Shown: piece after piece, positions 1 through 11,000 of the stretch
How positions within the stretch are numbered: position 1 is the first letter of the stretch
How the letters are laid out: the number at the start of each line of letters is the position of its first letter
DNA from: Thamnidium elegans
Taxonomy: Eukaryota > Mucoromycota > Mucoromycetes > Mucorales > Mucoraceae
Direction of reading: 5' to 3'
DNA length: 64,000 nucleotides
NCBI GenBank assembly: GCA_025201345.1
Contig: JAIXMG010000031.1
Span: 310,001-374,000 of the forward strand
Made by a program: the position numbers and the translations under genes
Notes under the pieces: model-generated
Databases searched by the model: none
The model's input: the letters and a program-made list of their open reading frames with translations, nothing else
Told to the model about the DNA's origin: nothing

Positions 1-1329
1 CGGGCCTAACGATTGTCTATATAATAGGCAATCGAATGGCTCGTTATTAAAATAAAATAAAAAATTTTTAAAAAAAAAAAATCTTGAGATTCTTTTTTAT
101 TTATTATTATTTAAAGTTTACAAGTATATCTATCTTAATCATACGCATGTTTGTTTCTAGCTATAGATGTAATTATATTATAATTATTTGAAGTAAAGTT
201 CAGTTAGATAGAACGCGCAGTACTATATGTAGTTGTTTACAATGGTTGCTATGATGATAGGGATCATGTTGATAAGTAATAAAAATATAAAGCGAATAGA
301 AAAAATAATCTGTATTTCAAATTTCGCATGGTTCACATGATAGTTGGCACTATCCTTTATTAAAATACCCCCCGGATGTCTTCCGGTTTTAAGTAAATCA
401 AAAAAAGGTTGGCGTGTTAAATCAATGACAAAAAATTGGAACAACAAGCTACAGTAGCGGCTCTATTTAAGGGTGGCCAAAATTCTCAGAAAATCCACCC
501 TTAAATCGATTATTAGCGATAATAGTGGTGTTAAAGCGGGGGACGGAAGAAGGCGTTCTGGAGAAATCCACCCTTAAATAGAGCCGCTACTGTAATTCGC
601 TACATCGATAAGAGAAAAGGGTGTAGTTGTCCATGCACGATTCACATGATAGCTGGCGTCATTCTTCATCAAACCTTAGATCTATGATAAAGATAATAAG
701 TTAAAAAACAAGCCGTTTCGTCTACTGATAAAGAAAAGAGAGAGAGAGAAAGTAGGCGTGGTTATATACACAGCTAATAGTTAAATCAATATATCGATAT
801 GTTACATGTTACATGTTATCTTCTATAAACGCAATATAAGAACCCAAGTGATCGGTACGATCAAACTAAAGCGTCCTTTTTTTCTCTCTCACGATTCCTA
901 AGATAACAATCCACCAATAAAATTAAAGCAAGCTTACAAGTAGTATACAAACATGATTTTATCTATATATTACTTTGATTCCTTTATTACTCTCTCGCAA
1001 TGATATAATATAAATATCATCCTCAAATACGGCATTTACAAAAGGTTATTTTTTGTTATATTTGTTATGAATACTAATATAACAATGTATACATGGAACC
1101 AGAAAGTCGGTAAAAACAAACTTCCTGCGTTATGCAAATATATACATATCTTGACAGCGCTGACTAGTTAAAATAAATACAATGAATGGAAGTGAATGAC
1201 TATGTCATCGACGTAAACAATAATAACGGAATAACATTACAAAAGTCTGAAAGTAAAGGTGAAAAATTTATTCATATGCTACAACTGCAAAATTGTTAAT
1301 CCTAATCGATTAAACTCGACTTTGAAGTC

Positions 1330-1351
<22 letters not shown>
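1..1351 (+). repeat. Left arm of a long, apparently perfect inverted repeat
   Basis: Position x in this arm is the reverse complement of position 3935-x in the right arm. Every stretch I compared, including both ends and the 74-codon open frame at 223-447, matches exactly. The arm ends inward in a pure A tract whose length differs between arms (27 A here, 22 T on the right), the only difference I saw. The arm starts exactly at base 1, so it may continue to the left. It carries a 141-bp MITE and no convincing gene. It could be a very recent foldback duplication, a hairpin chromosome end, or an assembly fold-back. Confidence 0.93.
452..592 (+). mobile_element. 141-bp Tc1/mariner-type MITE, copy 1
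   Basis: The ends are inverted repeats of about 25 bp beginning CAGTAGCGGCTCTATTTAAG, and TA lies immediately outside both ends (450-451 and 593-594). A TA target duplication with CAGT-type ends is the signature of Tc1/mariner elements. The interior has no coding capacity but repeats part of the end sequence (a CACCCTTAAAT block near 510). It is therefore a non-autonomous miniature element. Confidence 0.85.
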
Positions 1352-1361
<10 letters not shown>

Positions 1362-1948
1362 AAAAATACCTTTTTTTTTTGTTTTTGTCTCCAAAATCGC
1401 TAATGCGCGTAGTTGTATTTATGTCATGATTTATAAAAGTTATAGTTAAAAGTAACCATTGTCATTATAAAATTTATACTGGACAGTTGGGTGACATATG
1501 AATTCGTTGTGTTATGTATAAAGTATTAACTCGTGTTTATGCTTAGTGTATCAATGGCTCAGAATACTCCAGCAAATCAAGTGCTGTCTAAGCCAAACAA
1601 TTTGTAATGTTACATACATACCAAACGCTTATAAATTTGGTCCTGAAATAATGATTCTGATATAAATGACCCATTGTTCAAGTTCTGGTGTCTTGGCAAC
1701 AAAACCAACATTTCAAAAAAATCTTTACAGGAAAAAAACTGTTTCATGTATGCTTTATTTTTTTTAGCGTCTTTGATATCGAGATTTACGTTTATAGATT
1801 CTATATCTCGCAGGAAGGAGGGTAAAGAAACATTTTTTATGTGTCAACTTTCGTTTCTTCATATCTCTGTTTTCTTTTTCATTAGCAACGGTATCAAGTA
1901 CCTCGCTATATGATCGCTTGTGTGATAGTAGTATAGTAACTTTTGAAC

Positions 1949-2305
1949 TCATTGGGCTATTTTTTTGAATAGTTGACCAAGATTTTCTGGCGCAGCTGGT
2001 TGTCCAAATGAGTTAGTATCCATAGTTTTATATTGGTGGCAAATGTTTATATTACCTGATGGAGTAGAAGAAAACATACTAAGTGGTTGTACTTCCGATG
2101 CGTAGAAGACAGTATTTAACAGTGCGCACTGACCAGATTTTACTGTTAAAATTGGTCCTTCTCTTGCTGGTCTTCCAAATGGTGTTATTTCTATTGTACT
2201 GGTGTATTTGTCGTTTGGTTCGTTATATTGCTTTGGTATGTTAGAATAAAATAACGTACCGTAAGCTGATGCAATATAAAATTGTTGGAGAATAGTACTT
2301 AACAT
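1949..2305 (-). CDS. Hypothetical 118-aa protein in the inverted-repeat loop
   Basis: Single open frame from ATG at 2305 to a stop at 1949. I do not recognise the product. Composition is normal for a protein (few low-complexity runs, Gly/Pro spread through a middle segment such as PFGRPAREGPILTV), which makes it more credible than the lysine or phenylalanine frames made by homopolymers nearby. There is no signal peptide or membrane segment. It is the only candidate gene enclosed by the 1.35-kb arms, so it could be cargo of a foldback element. It may also be a lone exon of a longer decayed gene. Confidence 0.35.
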   Translation of the reverse strand: MLSTILQQFYIASAYGTLFYSNIPKQYNEPNDKYTSTIEITPFGRPAREGPILTVKSGQCALLNTVFYASEVQPLSMFSSTPSGNINICHQYKTMDTNSFGQPAAPENLGQLFKKIAQ

Positions 2306-2307
2306 GT

Positions 2308-2390
2308 GCAGAAAAAAAAAAGAGGGGATAAAGAAGTGTAAAAAAAAAAAGAAGAGATAAAGAAGTGTAAAAAAAAAAAAGAGAGAGAAT
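2308..2390 (+). repeat. Three-copy tandem repeat, about 28 bp
   Basis: An A-rich run followed by a G/A-rich segment ending AAAGAAGTGT recurs about three times with small differences. It lies just upstream of the start of the 118-aa frame. Confidence 0.7.
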
Positions 2391-2583
2391 AATTTAACTA
2401 AAAAAAATCATACACGTGATTTTTTTAATTTTAGTATCGCACGCAAAATCGAAATTTTACAAAGTGTGTTTTATTTATATTAAAATTTACTATACGTGTA
2501 AATACACATACCGTATAACTTCTTTGTAATTACTTTAAACGATTATGAATATTCATACTTCATTAAATTTTCAAAGTAAGGAC

Positions 2584-3934
2584 TTTTTTTTTTTTTTTTT
2601 TTTTTGACTTCAAAGTCGAGTTTAATCGATTAGGATTAACAATTTTGCAGTTGTAGCATATGAATAAATTTTTCACCTTTACTTTCAGACTTTTGTAATG
2701 TTATTCCGTTATTATTGTTTACGTCGATGACATAGTCATTCACTTCCATTCATTGTATTTATTTTAACTAGTCAGCGCTGTCAAGATATGTATATATTTG
2801 CATAACGCAGGAAGTTTGTTTTTACCGACTTTCTGGTTCCATGTATACATTGTTATATTAGTATTCATAACAAATATAACAAAAAATAACCTTTTGTAAA
2901 TGCCGTATTTGAGGATGATATTTATATTATATCATTGCGAGAGAGTAATAAAGGAATCAAAGTAATATATAGATAAAATCATGTTTGTATACTACTTGTA
3001 AGCTTGCTTTAATTTTATTGGTGGATTGTTATCTTAGGAATCGTGAGAGAGAAAAAAAGGACGCTTTAGTTTGATCGTACCGATCACTTGGGTTCTTATA
3101 TTGCGTTTATAGAAGATAACATGTAACATGTAACATATCGATATATTGATTTAACTATTAGCTGTGTATATAACCACGCCTACTTTCTCTCTCTCTCTTT
3201 TCTTTATCAGTAGACGAAACGGCTTGTTTTTTAACTTATTATCTTTATCATAGATCTAAGGTTTGATGAAGAATGACGCCAGCTATCATGTGAATCGTGC
3301 ATGGACAACTACACCCTTTTCTCTTATCGATGTAGCGAATTACAGTAGCGGCTCTATTTAAGGGTGGATTTCTCCAGAACGCCTTCTTCCGTCCCCCGCT
3401 TTAACACCACTATTATCGCTAATAATCGATTTAAGGGTGGATTTTCTGAGAATTTTGGCCACCCTTAAATAGAGCCGCTACTGTAGCTTGTTGTTCCAAT
3501 TTTTTGTCATTGATTTAACACGCCAACCTTTTTTTGATTTACTTAAAACCGGAAGACATCCGGGGGGTATTTTAATAAAGGATAGTGCCAACTATCATGT
3601 GAACCATGCGAAATTTGAAATACAGATTATTTTTTCTATTCGCTTTATATTTTTATTACTTATCAACATGATCCCTATCATCATAGCAACCATTGTAAAC
3701 AACTACATATAGTACTGCGCGTTCTATCTAACTGAACTTTACTTCAAATAATTATAATATAATTACATCTATAGCTAGAAACAAACATGCGTATGATTAA
3801 GATAGATATACTTGTAAACTTTAAATAATAATAAATAAAAAAGAATCTCAAGATTTTTTTTTTTTAAAAATTTTTTATTTTATTTTAATAACGAGCCATT
3901 CGATTGCCTATTATATAGACAATCGTTAGGCCCG
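2584..3934 (-). repeat. Right arm of the long inverted repeat
   Basis: This is the reverse complement of 1-1351. The arm stops at 3934; the hairpin-rich block continues to the right of it. It contains the second copy of the MITE (3343-3483) and the mirror of the 74-codon frame (3488-3712). The loop between the arms is about 1.23 kb. Confidence 0.93.
3343..3483 (-). mobile_element. 141-bp Tc1/mariner-type MITE, copy 2
   Basis: This is the mirror copy of the element at 452-592, with TA flanks at 3341-3342 and 3484-3485. It was duplicated together with the inverted-repeat arm rather than by separate insertion, since flanks and interior are identical. Confidence 0.85.
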
Positions 3935-4306
3935 TTATAAACAACATCATTTCGTTGTCAGGGTAAAAAAACCCTGACTGATGTTCTTTTGACAACTCTT
4001 TTGCTTCAACAGCAAAAGAGTTCGTTGACTTCCAACCAGTGTTACAGGCTGGTAGAAGCGGGGAGGGAGGAGAAGAAGGGGAAAGAGGCGGGCAAGAAGG
4101 CAAAGGACAGACTGGGAGAGGGCGAGAAGAGACAGGACAGGAAGGTTGAGGAGAAGGAGGAGTGACCATCAAACTTTTTGGCTCTTCAGCCAAAGGACAA
4201 ACACCAGGAGGGAGTGCTTCTTTTAACAAATCCCTCGGAGAGAGGGATTTACAAACCTCCACAAGGAAGGTTTTTTGCCAAGCTTGGCCGGAGGCGACAG
4301 TTGGCA
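3901..4306. other. Array of about eight small hairpins around a polypurine tract
   Basis: Successive short inverted repeats are visible: 3901-3925 (CGATTG/CAATCG), 3957-3978 (GTCAGGGT/ACCCTGAC), 3994-4022 (a perfect 12-bp stem with 5-nt loop), 4029-4058 (CTTCCAACCAG/CTGGTAGAAG), 4177-4194 (TTTGGCT/AGCCAAA), 4228-4250 (AAATCCCTC/GAGGGATTT), 4253-4273 (AAACCT/AGGTTT) and 4276-4306 (TGCCAA/TTGGCA, enclosing GCCAAGCTTGGC). About 4058-4163 is almost pure G/A. Base composition is far richer in GC than the surroundings. A 140-codon minus-strand frame (3885-4307) also spans it; I do not recognise that product and half of it is the proline/serine-rich translation of the polypyrimidine strand. A structured RNA or a hairpin-type mobile sequence seems more likely than a gene. 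Confidence 0.7.
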
Positions 4307-4393
4307 CAAAAGTGCAGTAGCTTTTAGTATCCCAGAAAGACGAACCAGCTAGAAAATAATAAAGAGTTCAAGGTTATTATTTATTTTTAAATG

Positions 4394-4433
<40 letters not shown>

Positions 4434-4669
4434 ACTTACGACAGGCTGGAAAAAGGGAGGTTGTACTGTCGCTAAACAGCGAGATAAACGACGAGCCAAA
4501 GAGTGCAATGAAGGTTAAAGGTAACATTTTTTATAATATGAAAAGTAAAGCAAAAAAAATGGAAGCAAGTAGAAAAAAAAAGGTCTTATACCAAAAAAAA
4601 AAACAAAAAAAAAAAATGGAATGACCTCATCACGAAATTTTTTCTGTTTACTTTGGTAATGTAGCAAAT

Positions 4670-4701
<32 letters not shown>

Positions 4702-4717
4702 CATTTGCGACACAGCA
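4307..4717. other. Non-coding AT-rich stretch with long A tract
   Basis: Contains a run of about 37 A at 4394-4430 and a (TA)n run at about 4678-4700. Lysine-rich frames here are translations of the A tracts. No gene seen. Confidence 0.7.
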
Positions 4718-5286
4718 AAAACTCGAACTTGACCACATATGCTCATGTTTCAACATGATTTGCCATATAGTTTATGGTAGACGTGGTATTTACTTCAAAC
4801 CCCCCCCCCCTCTAGTTTGAAGTGCATACTTTTCTTTTCTTTTTTTCTTCTTTTTTTTGTGACATGAGTCTTATCTCTAGCCAGTAGTTTTTAAAGAGGG
4901 GAAGGGAGTAGCGAAATAATCCTACTGGGTGCTAAGGTAGGTAACTGTTTGGTTGTAAACAAATTCTATAAAAAAATTGTAGGAGGATCTAGATCATTAT
5001 AAACAATCTCAAAGGGAACAACCAATGATTAAGAATAAATAAATAAAAACTGGGTTTTCTTCACAGTGGGAATACTTGGATACCAAATTTGATTAGTATA
5101 AAAATACCAGTGTTTACTACAGCTAGTTTTTTTTTTTTTTTTTTTTTTTTTTTGACTTCCGTTATCTTTATTTTAACGAACTTTCTTCATATATGCATTG
5201 ATTCAGGAAGTTTGTGAAACAAGATAAAATCAAACTCTACTCCTTACTTTCCCTTTTCATATATATCTACAGTTAAAACGACTTAT
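4718..5286 (+). repeat. Left arm of a diverged inverted duplication
   Basis: Read on the minus strand, 6345-6760 aligns with this arm along its whole length with substitutions and indels. Shared blocks include GAACTTGACCACATATG near the outer ends, CCCCCCTCTAGTTTGAA, TAGTTTTTAAA followed by GAGGGGAAG, CAGTGTTTACTA and ACAGTTAAAACGA at the inner end. This arm has extra sequence (roughly 4965-5060 and a T tract at 5131-5153) that the right arm lacks. Confidence 0.8.
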
Positions 5287-5409
5287 GACATATATATAAA
5301 CACTATGGGAACAGTGAAGTAACCCCATTAGTTAACAAGATGACGAAATATTAATTTATAAAGTACGAATTTTACGCCACTTACAAACAACAGTCGTAAT
5401 GTATATAAC

Positions 5410-5441
<32 letters not shown>

Positions 5442-5694
5442 GTAGCTACCAATTTCTTTCTTTTATTCAATTTAATTATCAGTATTCAAATGTCTTTTAT
5501 TAACACAATATCAACAGAAACCATGCTTGACTATATAGCATCAGAAAAATTTAGAACATGTTTGTTTCTTTTACAAACATGTTTCTTTATTTTTATTTTA
5601 AAAACCATTGAAATGGTTTGTTTAAAATCCTCAGGGTAATTATTAAATATATATCGATATATATCACGCACTATACTAAAAACAAAAATATTAC

Positions 5695-6084
5695 AGTTCT
5701 CGTATTGAAGAACTTGAGAAAGATTTGTTCAAAACCGAATTGTATCTTGGATCCTTTGTTAAGGAGTTTCAAAACATGAATGATACAATTGTCAAAAGCC
5801 CACGTAGAGTGTATATGCTGGAGATCGAGGTAGAACTAGCAAGAGGAGACAAGAAAATCGCTGATAATTACATCAAAGATTTGTTAAAAGATCGTTCGAT
5901 GTTGGAAACCGAAGTAAGCGGTTTGTCTAAAGACATGAAAAACTTGATCGCAATCAAGTTGTCTATGGAAAAGAAGAATGCTGAAGAGAAGCATAAAATT
6001 GCCAATCGCAATTTTGTTACAATTAATAAATTAAAAGAAGAAAACTCAAAGCTCAGAAAGTATATAGCCGATGACTTTGTTTAA
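5695..6084 (+). pseudogene. Coiled-coil protein fragment (3' exon only)
   Basis: The frame reads open from just after an acceptor-like TTACAG at 5689-5694 to a stop at 6084. The first ATG-initiated version starts at 5725. The translation is rich in Glu, Lys and Leu with heptad-like spacing (for example LEKDLF at the start, INKLKEENSKLRKYI at the end), which indicates a coiled coil. In the same frame a stop lies just upstream of the acceptor, so an upstream exon is required. I found no start exon, and the piece sits in the centre of an inverted duplication. It is best read as the terminal exon of a broken or captured gene; the parent family is not identifiable from a coiled coil alone. Confidence 0.5.
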
Positions 6085-6344
6085 TTTCTTCTTTTGTAAA
6101 ATAAACTCAATTTTTTTTTTCTTTTAGTAAAGCTTTTAGTTAGGTTTGTAGTAAACTTTACTACAGTATCTTAGCTCAATTATGATATATTCTGTTACTA
6201 TTGCTGTAGATAATGTACTTGCAATAAACATTTTTAAAAATAAATAAAAAAACATGACTTTTTTTTTTACACATCCATTCTCGGGAAAGCATGTGCTTAT
6301 CATAACGGAAGCGTATATATATATATTTATTTTATATTAAAACT

Positions 6345-6635
6345 AGATCGTTTTAACTGTGGATATATACGGAAATGGAAAGTGGAGGTAAAATTGAAGT
6401 ATTTTTTGTGTCACAAACCCCCTAAATTAATGCATAAATGAGTAAAGTTGGCTAGTAAACACTGATATTTTTTATACTAAAGTCACCCGTATCTATTTAC
6501 TCCAAACAATTAAACTTGATTAGTTTTCAAATATTCCCATAGTTACAGGAAAGTACTACCTTACCACCCGGTAGGTTCATTTCGATGCTCTCTTCCCCTC
6601 TTTAAAAACTATTAGCTATAGAATAAAACTCACGT

Positions 6636-6675
<40 letters not shown>

Positions 6676-6760
6676 AAGTATGCATTTCAAACTAGAGGGG
6701 GCTTTCTTTGAAGTGAATACTTGTACAAGTCATTTTAAAAGGTAGACATATGTGGTCAAG
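6345..6760 (-). repeat. Right arm of the diverged inverted duplication
   Basis: Inverted partner of 4718-5286. It includes a run of 36 A (about 6637-6672) at the position where the left arm has a T-rich run, so the homopolymer predates or re-expanded after the duplication. The centre (5287-6344) contains a coiled-coil gene fragment. Confidence 0.8.
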
Positions 6761-7741
6761 TTCAAATTTTTTCTTTTTTGTGTAAACATTTAAGTCGTTA
6801 TTACATAATATGGCTTTGTCATTGCTTGTAATAGCAATTATAATTTCCAATAACGGGTGATACTTTAGTTTACTTTTATTGATCTTACTATCCTTTGATG
6901 AAACTAATAAACACTGCTTTGCCCAAAATGCACATGGTATTTCTCTAAGGAATGGAAGTTCTTGGTGTACCGAGCTTAGTTCAATATTGCTCTCATCAAG
7001 TTGTTGGGCAACAATAATCACGCAGATAGGCGCGATATTATACAGTTCGAAAACGTTGGTGCATTGTTGGATGATTTAATTAAATTTTGCGTCGTCAAAA
7101 GTCTCAATAGTGTTGATAACTACGGGAGACAACTTATTTGGACAGTAAATACATGTTTATGTATAAGCTCTAAAATATGAACCTTTTGGTGCTTTAACAA
7201 GACTTGCAGTTATATTGTTAACGATTTATACGTCAGTCAAAATAATCTTGCTAATCAAGTCAATTCCAGGACAATACTCAGTTGGTACAGCAAAATTATG
7301 AAAATGTTGATCTTCGTCTAAAATATTGCTATAGATGTTAGAAAGAGAAAATACTAACATTTCTAAACTATAATCAACTTACCAGCATAACCACACATTG
7401 ATTTCTCACAAAAACACCGTATTACTTTGGTGAAAGGAACTGAGAGAAAAGAATATAACTGGTTATCTACGACTCTAAATTTCTTATCCGTATCCGTATG
7501 TCGTCATTCGATAATTGGTGTTCTAATTTTCTGTCAAATATTTAACATTGAAGAATTATAAAACATATAAATGGTCATATAATTATCAATGAATAAACGA
7601 CATCTTTAAATATCTGAAATAACTTCGTCTAGTTAAATAGATTATCTACTCTAAATTATTTATCTCTTATAATCTTTCCAGACAAACATTAGGCGATCCT
7701 TTAACTACCGACTACAATCTTATTTTACGCCGATGCGATAC

Positions 7742-7775
<34 letters not shown>

Positions 7776-8285
7776 CCTTTTCTCTTAAATCATTGCGTGA
7801 CAGTAACAAAAAAGGTACGCAAATACATACTAGATTCATGAATACTCCCTAACGTAAAAGTATTTATATTACAGTATAAGCACAGCCCTAATTAGAAAAA
7901 TGGTTTTAACAAACAATCAATGAAGGGATTAATGCCAGATACGGCCGAGGAGTTATGTTTCATTTGAAAAATAAACGTCGTTTGGCAAAAAAAAAAAAAA
8001 TTGTATCCATATAAAAAAAAAACTGACTTTTAATTCAACTCACACTGAGCTGGGCCTCGTTATGCGATTAAATAAAGTTTTTATTCTATTTTTTTTTTTT
8101 TTTTTTTTTTTTTTTGACCAGTGAGCCAGTAGCACTCAAGTGTGCCGTATTACCTTAGCCAGTTTTGAAGATGTAATGTGAATAAAAACCCTCCCATGAG
8201 AGAAGAGGGGAAAAGAGAAAGAAAAGAAAAGAGAAAAAAAAAAGAATACTAGGAGTATACAAGAAACCAGAGGAGCCTCGTTATA
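6761..8285. other. Gene-poor stretch
   Basis: Contains a 109-codon minus-strand frame (6692-7021, overlapping the inverted repeat) and a short open plus-strand piece after an acceptor-like sequence near 7036. Neither is recognisable. Pure T tracts lie at about 7743-7775 and 8091-8115. Probably decayed repeats. Confidence 0.55.
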
Positions 8286-8455
8286 ATGGATAATTGCAGA
8301 ATTCATCACTCTGCATTTGTTGTTGACGCTATCAATAAGAGAGGGTATAAACCTTTGTTCACGCCCCCCTTTACTCTCCTTTTTTGAACCCTATTGAAGA
8401 GTGCTGGTCAAAAATAGAGAGTAATATCAAAAGGAACCCACTTGGTAACGCCAAT
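8286..8455 (+). pseudogene. IS630/Tc1-type transposase relic (DDE C-terminal part)
   Basis: Translation in one frame gives MDNCRIHHSAFVVDAINKRG followed by KPLFTPPF. After a frameshift at about 8382 a second frame gives LNPIEECWSKIESNIKRNPL. These correspond to the second catalytic Asp block (MDNCRIHHS) and the NPIE(x)CW block around the third catalytic position of IS630/Tc1/mariner DDE transposases. The match is from remembered family motifs. The N-terminal half and the C-terminus are missing and the frame is broken, so it is inactive. Confidence 0.75.
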
Positions 8456-8721
8456 TTGGCCGGGCCCAAAAAGATAATCATTTACTAACAAATTGCCAAT
8501 CATTTTCTAGTTAAGTGACATTTACTTTCAGGTAACCGCCAGAACGGATAAAATTTACCAGCCGCACTGTATATGTTTTCTATCAACTAGCTACGACCTT
8601 ATTTAAGATAACGAATGTATTCTTCAGTCTATGACTTCGAATACAATACATAATACCCTCTCTGTATTGTCAAAATCTACAAATAAGGCATTTTTAAAAT
8701 CCAGTCTAACTAGTCACCTAT

Positions 8722-8765
8722 CTTCGTTGCGCTCTGGGGTGTCGTCACCCCAGAGTGCAGCGAAG
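8722..8765. other. 44-bp GC-rich hairpin
   Basis: A 20-bp stem beginning CTTCGTTGCGCTCTGGGGTG pairs with CACCCCAGAGTGCAGCGAAG across a 4-nt TCGT loop, with two mismatches. It stands out from AT-rich surroundings and may be a decayed element end or a miniature hairpin insertion. Confidence 0.85.
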
Positions 8766-8840
8766 TAGGCGGCTATTAAAGTTTGTTACATAAGATCTCA
8801 CATAGTAAATGAATATTCAATAGAATGCAATATGTAGCGT

Positions 8841-8976
8841 ATAAAGTGTCGTTTGTAGTGAATGTAATATGTAACGAGTAAGATGTAATTTGTAGCGTAC
8901 ATAATGTAATATGTACTAAACTGAAGATCTTTTCTTACATAATGTAATATGTACTAAACTGAAGATCTTTTCTTAC
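8841..8976 (+). repeat. TGTAAT-type tandem repeat with an exact 38-bp duplication
   Basis: Degenerate units of the form TGTAATATGTAGCGTA recur from about 8841. The segment 8901-8938 is repeated exactly at 8939-8976. Confidence 0.85.
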
Positions 8977-9157
8977 ATCCTGTTCTGCATTTAAATTTTC
9001 GAAGTGCTGTATTATTTCGATCGCGCAATAACTTGTATCTTTCGAAAACTTCAACCTTGTCACCAAGATCTATCGCTATTTCTTTAACTGACTTGAACAA
9101 TCTAAAATAAAAAATTAATATGGAAATGTAGTTGTGGAGTTTGATACTTCTTTTCAT
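8954..9157 (-). pseudogene. Relic C-terminus of a repeat-family ORF
   Basis: The end of this frame (VFERYKLLRDRNN, then CRTGCKKRSSV) resembles the end of the minus-strand frame at 18135-18398 (IFERDQLLNDNE, then CRKPCKQRSK). The two DNA sequences also align loosely. This suggests two decayed copies of one repeat-encoded protein of unknown function. No start or full domain is preserved. Confidence 0.4.
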
Positions 9158-11000
9158 TTTACATACTTTAACGTATTGTAAAGATCGTTTGGATCGTTTG
9201 TTAAACTCGCGTAGTCAGTTACACATATACAAATATTTTTAATACTACCAGCAAAAAAAGAAAGCATGTCTATTATGCAAGGAGATATGAAATATCGTTA
9301 TCCGCTTAATAATACAGTTATAAATATTACCTTGAGTGTTTCCAGAACAATCAATTAATTCTAATTCAGAATAGTTACTATTATAATCTCTTTGAGTTGT
9401 AGGTGAAGAGGGAAGTGTTGAAAACGAAAGCAAATATTTTTTTTACAAAAGCATCTCTTCTTTAGCCTTGTGATCATCAGATTTAAAAGGCGTGTCTTTG
9501 TTTCATCCGATTTTGGTATCAGTGATTTCCTAACTATACAGCTGTAACAAAGCTGTCTTTTTTTTTTACATGCTTTCGGAATCACCTAGTAGACGCGCGT
9601 AAATTTTCTAGAAAAAAAAATGAATTGGTTAAGTTATTTTGCTTTCGAATACAAATCTAATATCAATTTGGTTACCTTTTACGCTTCCATTAAAAATCCA
9701 GATAGACTGATATATACGAGCGATATATCTAGCCTTTTGATTACTATTTAAAATATGTAATTACAACTTTATTTGACAAGTACCAATTTACTAACTACGA
9801 ATAAAACTGTACCTAGTTGATTTTTCCTTATAAAAGATGTTCATGATACATACTGTTACAGAAATAGCCTATTTAGAATAACGCAATAATTATAAACAAC
9901 TGTTTATTATTATTTATCAGGTTCTGCCTCATTCAAATATTACTGCAAATATCTTGGCCTATTTATTTCCATTAAGGGTCATTTTTTGTTATGTTTGTTA
10001 TGAATAACCCCCTATTCTTGTCATTATCTGATTCAACCGCCATTCAACTCTTCTCCTTTATATAAATAACTACTCTTTCTTTTCAAGTAATAAGCACTAT
10101 CTTGGTTTTTAAGACTTTTATCAAAATTTCTGACTCGTTTATTAACAAATATATCGGAGACCTACCTTTGATTGATAAACAAGTTCCTGTTTCTCTTCTT
10201 GTAGAGATGGTTCTGAAATATGCATTTGCTTGGTTCATCCAACGAGAAAATTTGCAATTTGAACATATAATTTGAACGTTTGACAATATTTTTTGTACTT
10301 GTTCATAAATTTGCTTATTAAAAAGTGGTCATAATGATGCAGCTCGGTATTCGCGGGATCCTCTCCAAAAAATAAAATAAAATACGTTTTGCTATATTTA
10401 TAATTGATTGCTTTGAATAGTTATCTGTATATACTAAGAGTAAGTAAACTATTGGAATAAAAAGAAGTTACTCTAGTTTTTACTTGATACTTCATTTATT
10501 GAAACTGAACTTTTTTCGTAATCGGTAATATCAATTTCTTCTATTCAAAAAATCAAAATCAAAATCAAAATAAAGCAATTGGCAACGCTGTTGTTAATAC
10601 ACTCCCTGTGATATTTGAAGCTGTTAACTTTGGACTTTCAGGCGGTGAGTCAGGGTATTTATGTTTTATATTTAAATGGAACTTTTTCAATCTTAGTCTT
10701 AGCTAATACAACAGGCTCCATAGAATTTGCTCAAATACAGTCTTTTTCAATAATAATATAAAAAAAAATGTTGCATGGTTCTATTTACACGGTTTATTCT
10801 GTTTACTCATAAAAAGGACTAATGCATGAATTAAATAAGTACAATATGTGTATATATTCTAATATAATTGTGTATGCGAGAAGTTTAATTTATGATAAAA
10901 TATATATTTTATCAGATAACTTATTATTCCATCAGCTTTTTTCTTTTTTTGTACAAGCAAAACATCTTTTTATATAGTATGTGTACATCTTTTAAAAAGG
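9158..11000. other. Gene-poor AT-rich stretch
   Basis: Only short frames (up to 74 codons) occur and none is recognisable. A Cys-containing frame at 10083-10286 (IICSNCKFSRW) may be a decayed repeat. (AATCAAA)n-like repeats lie near 10548-10572. Confidence 0.5.

Larger units (their letters stand above)
1357..2583. other. Loop of the long inverted repeat
   Basis: About 1.2 kb of unique AT-rich sequence between the arms. It holds one 118-codon minus-strand frame (1949-2305), a 28-bp tandem repeat (about 2308-2390) and an AT-rich palindrome around 2400-2427. I see no transposase or other recognisable coding sequence. Confidence 0.6.

Noticed and set aside
223..447. 74-codon frame present identically in both inverted-repeat arms
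   Set aside because: The duplication of the arm explains the two copies; hydrophobic composition at the C-terminus is typical of AT-rich non-coding DNA and no domain is recognisable.
3885..4307. 140-codon minus frame as a gene
   Set aside because: Half is the translation of a polypyrimidine strand and the rest coincides with hairpin stems; kept only as part of the hairpin feature.
4391..4624. Lysine-rich frame
   Set aside because: It is the translation of A runs.
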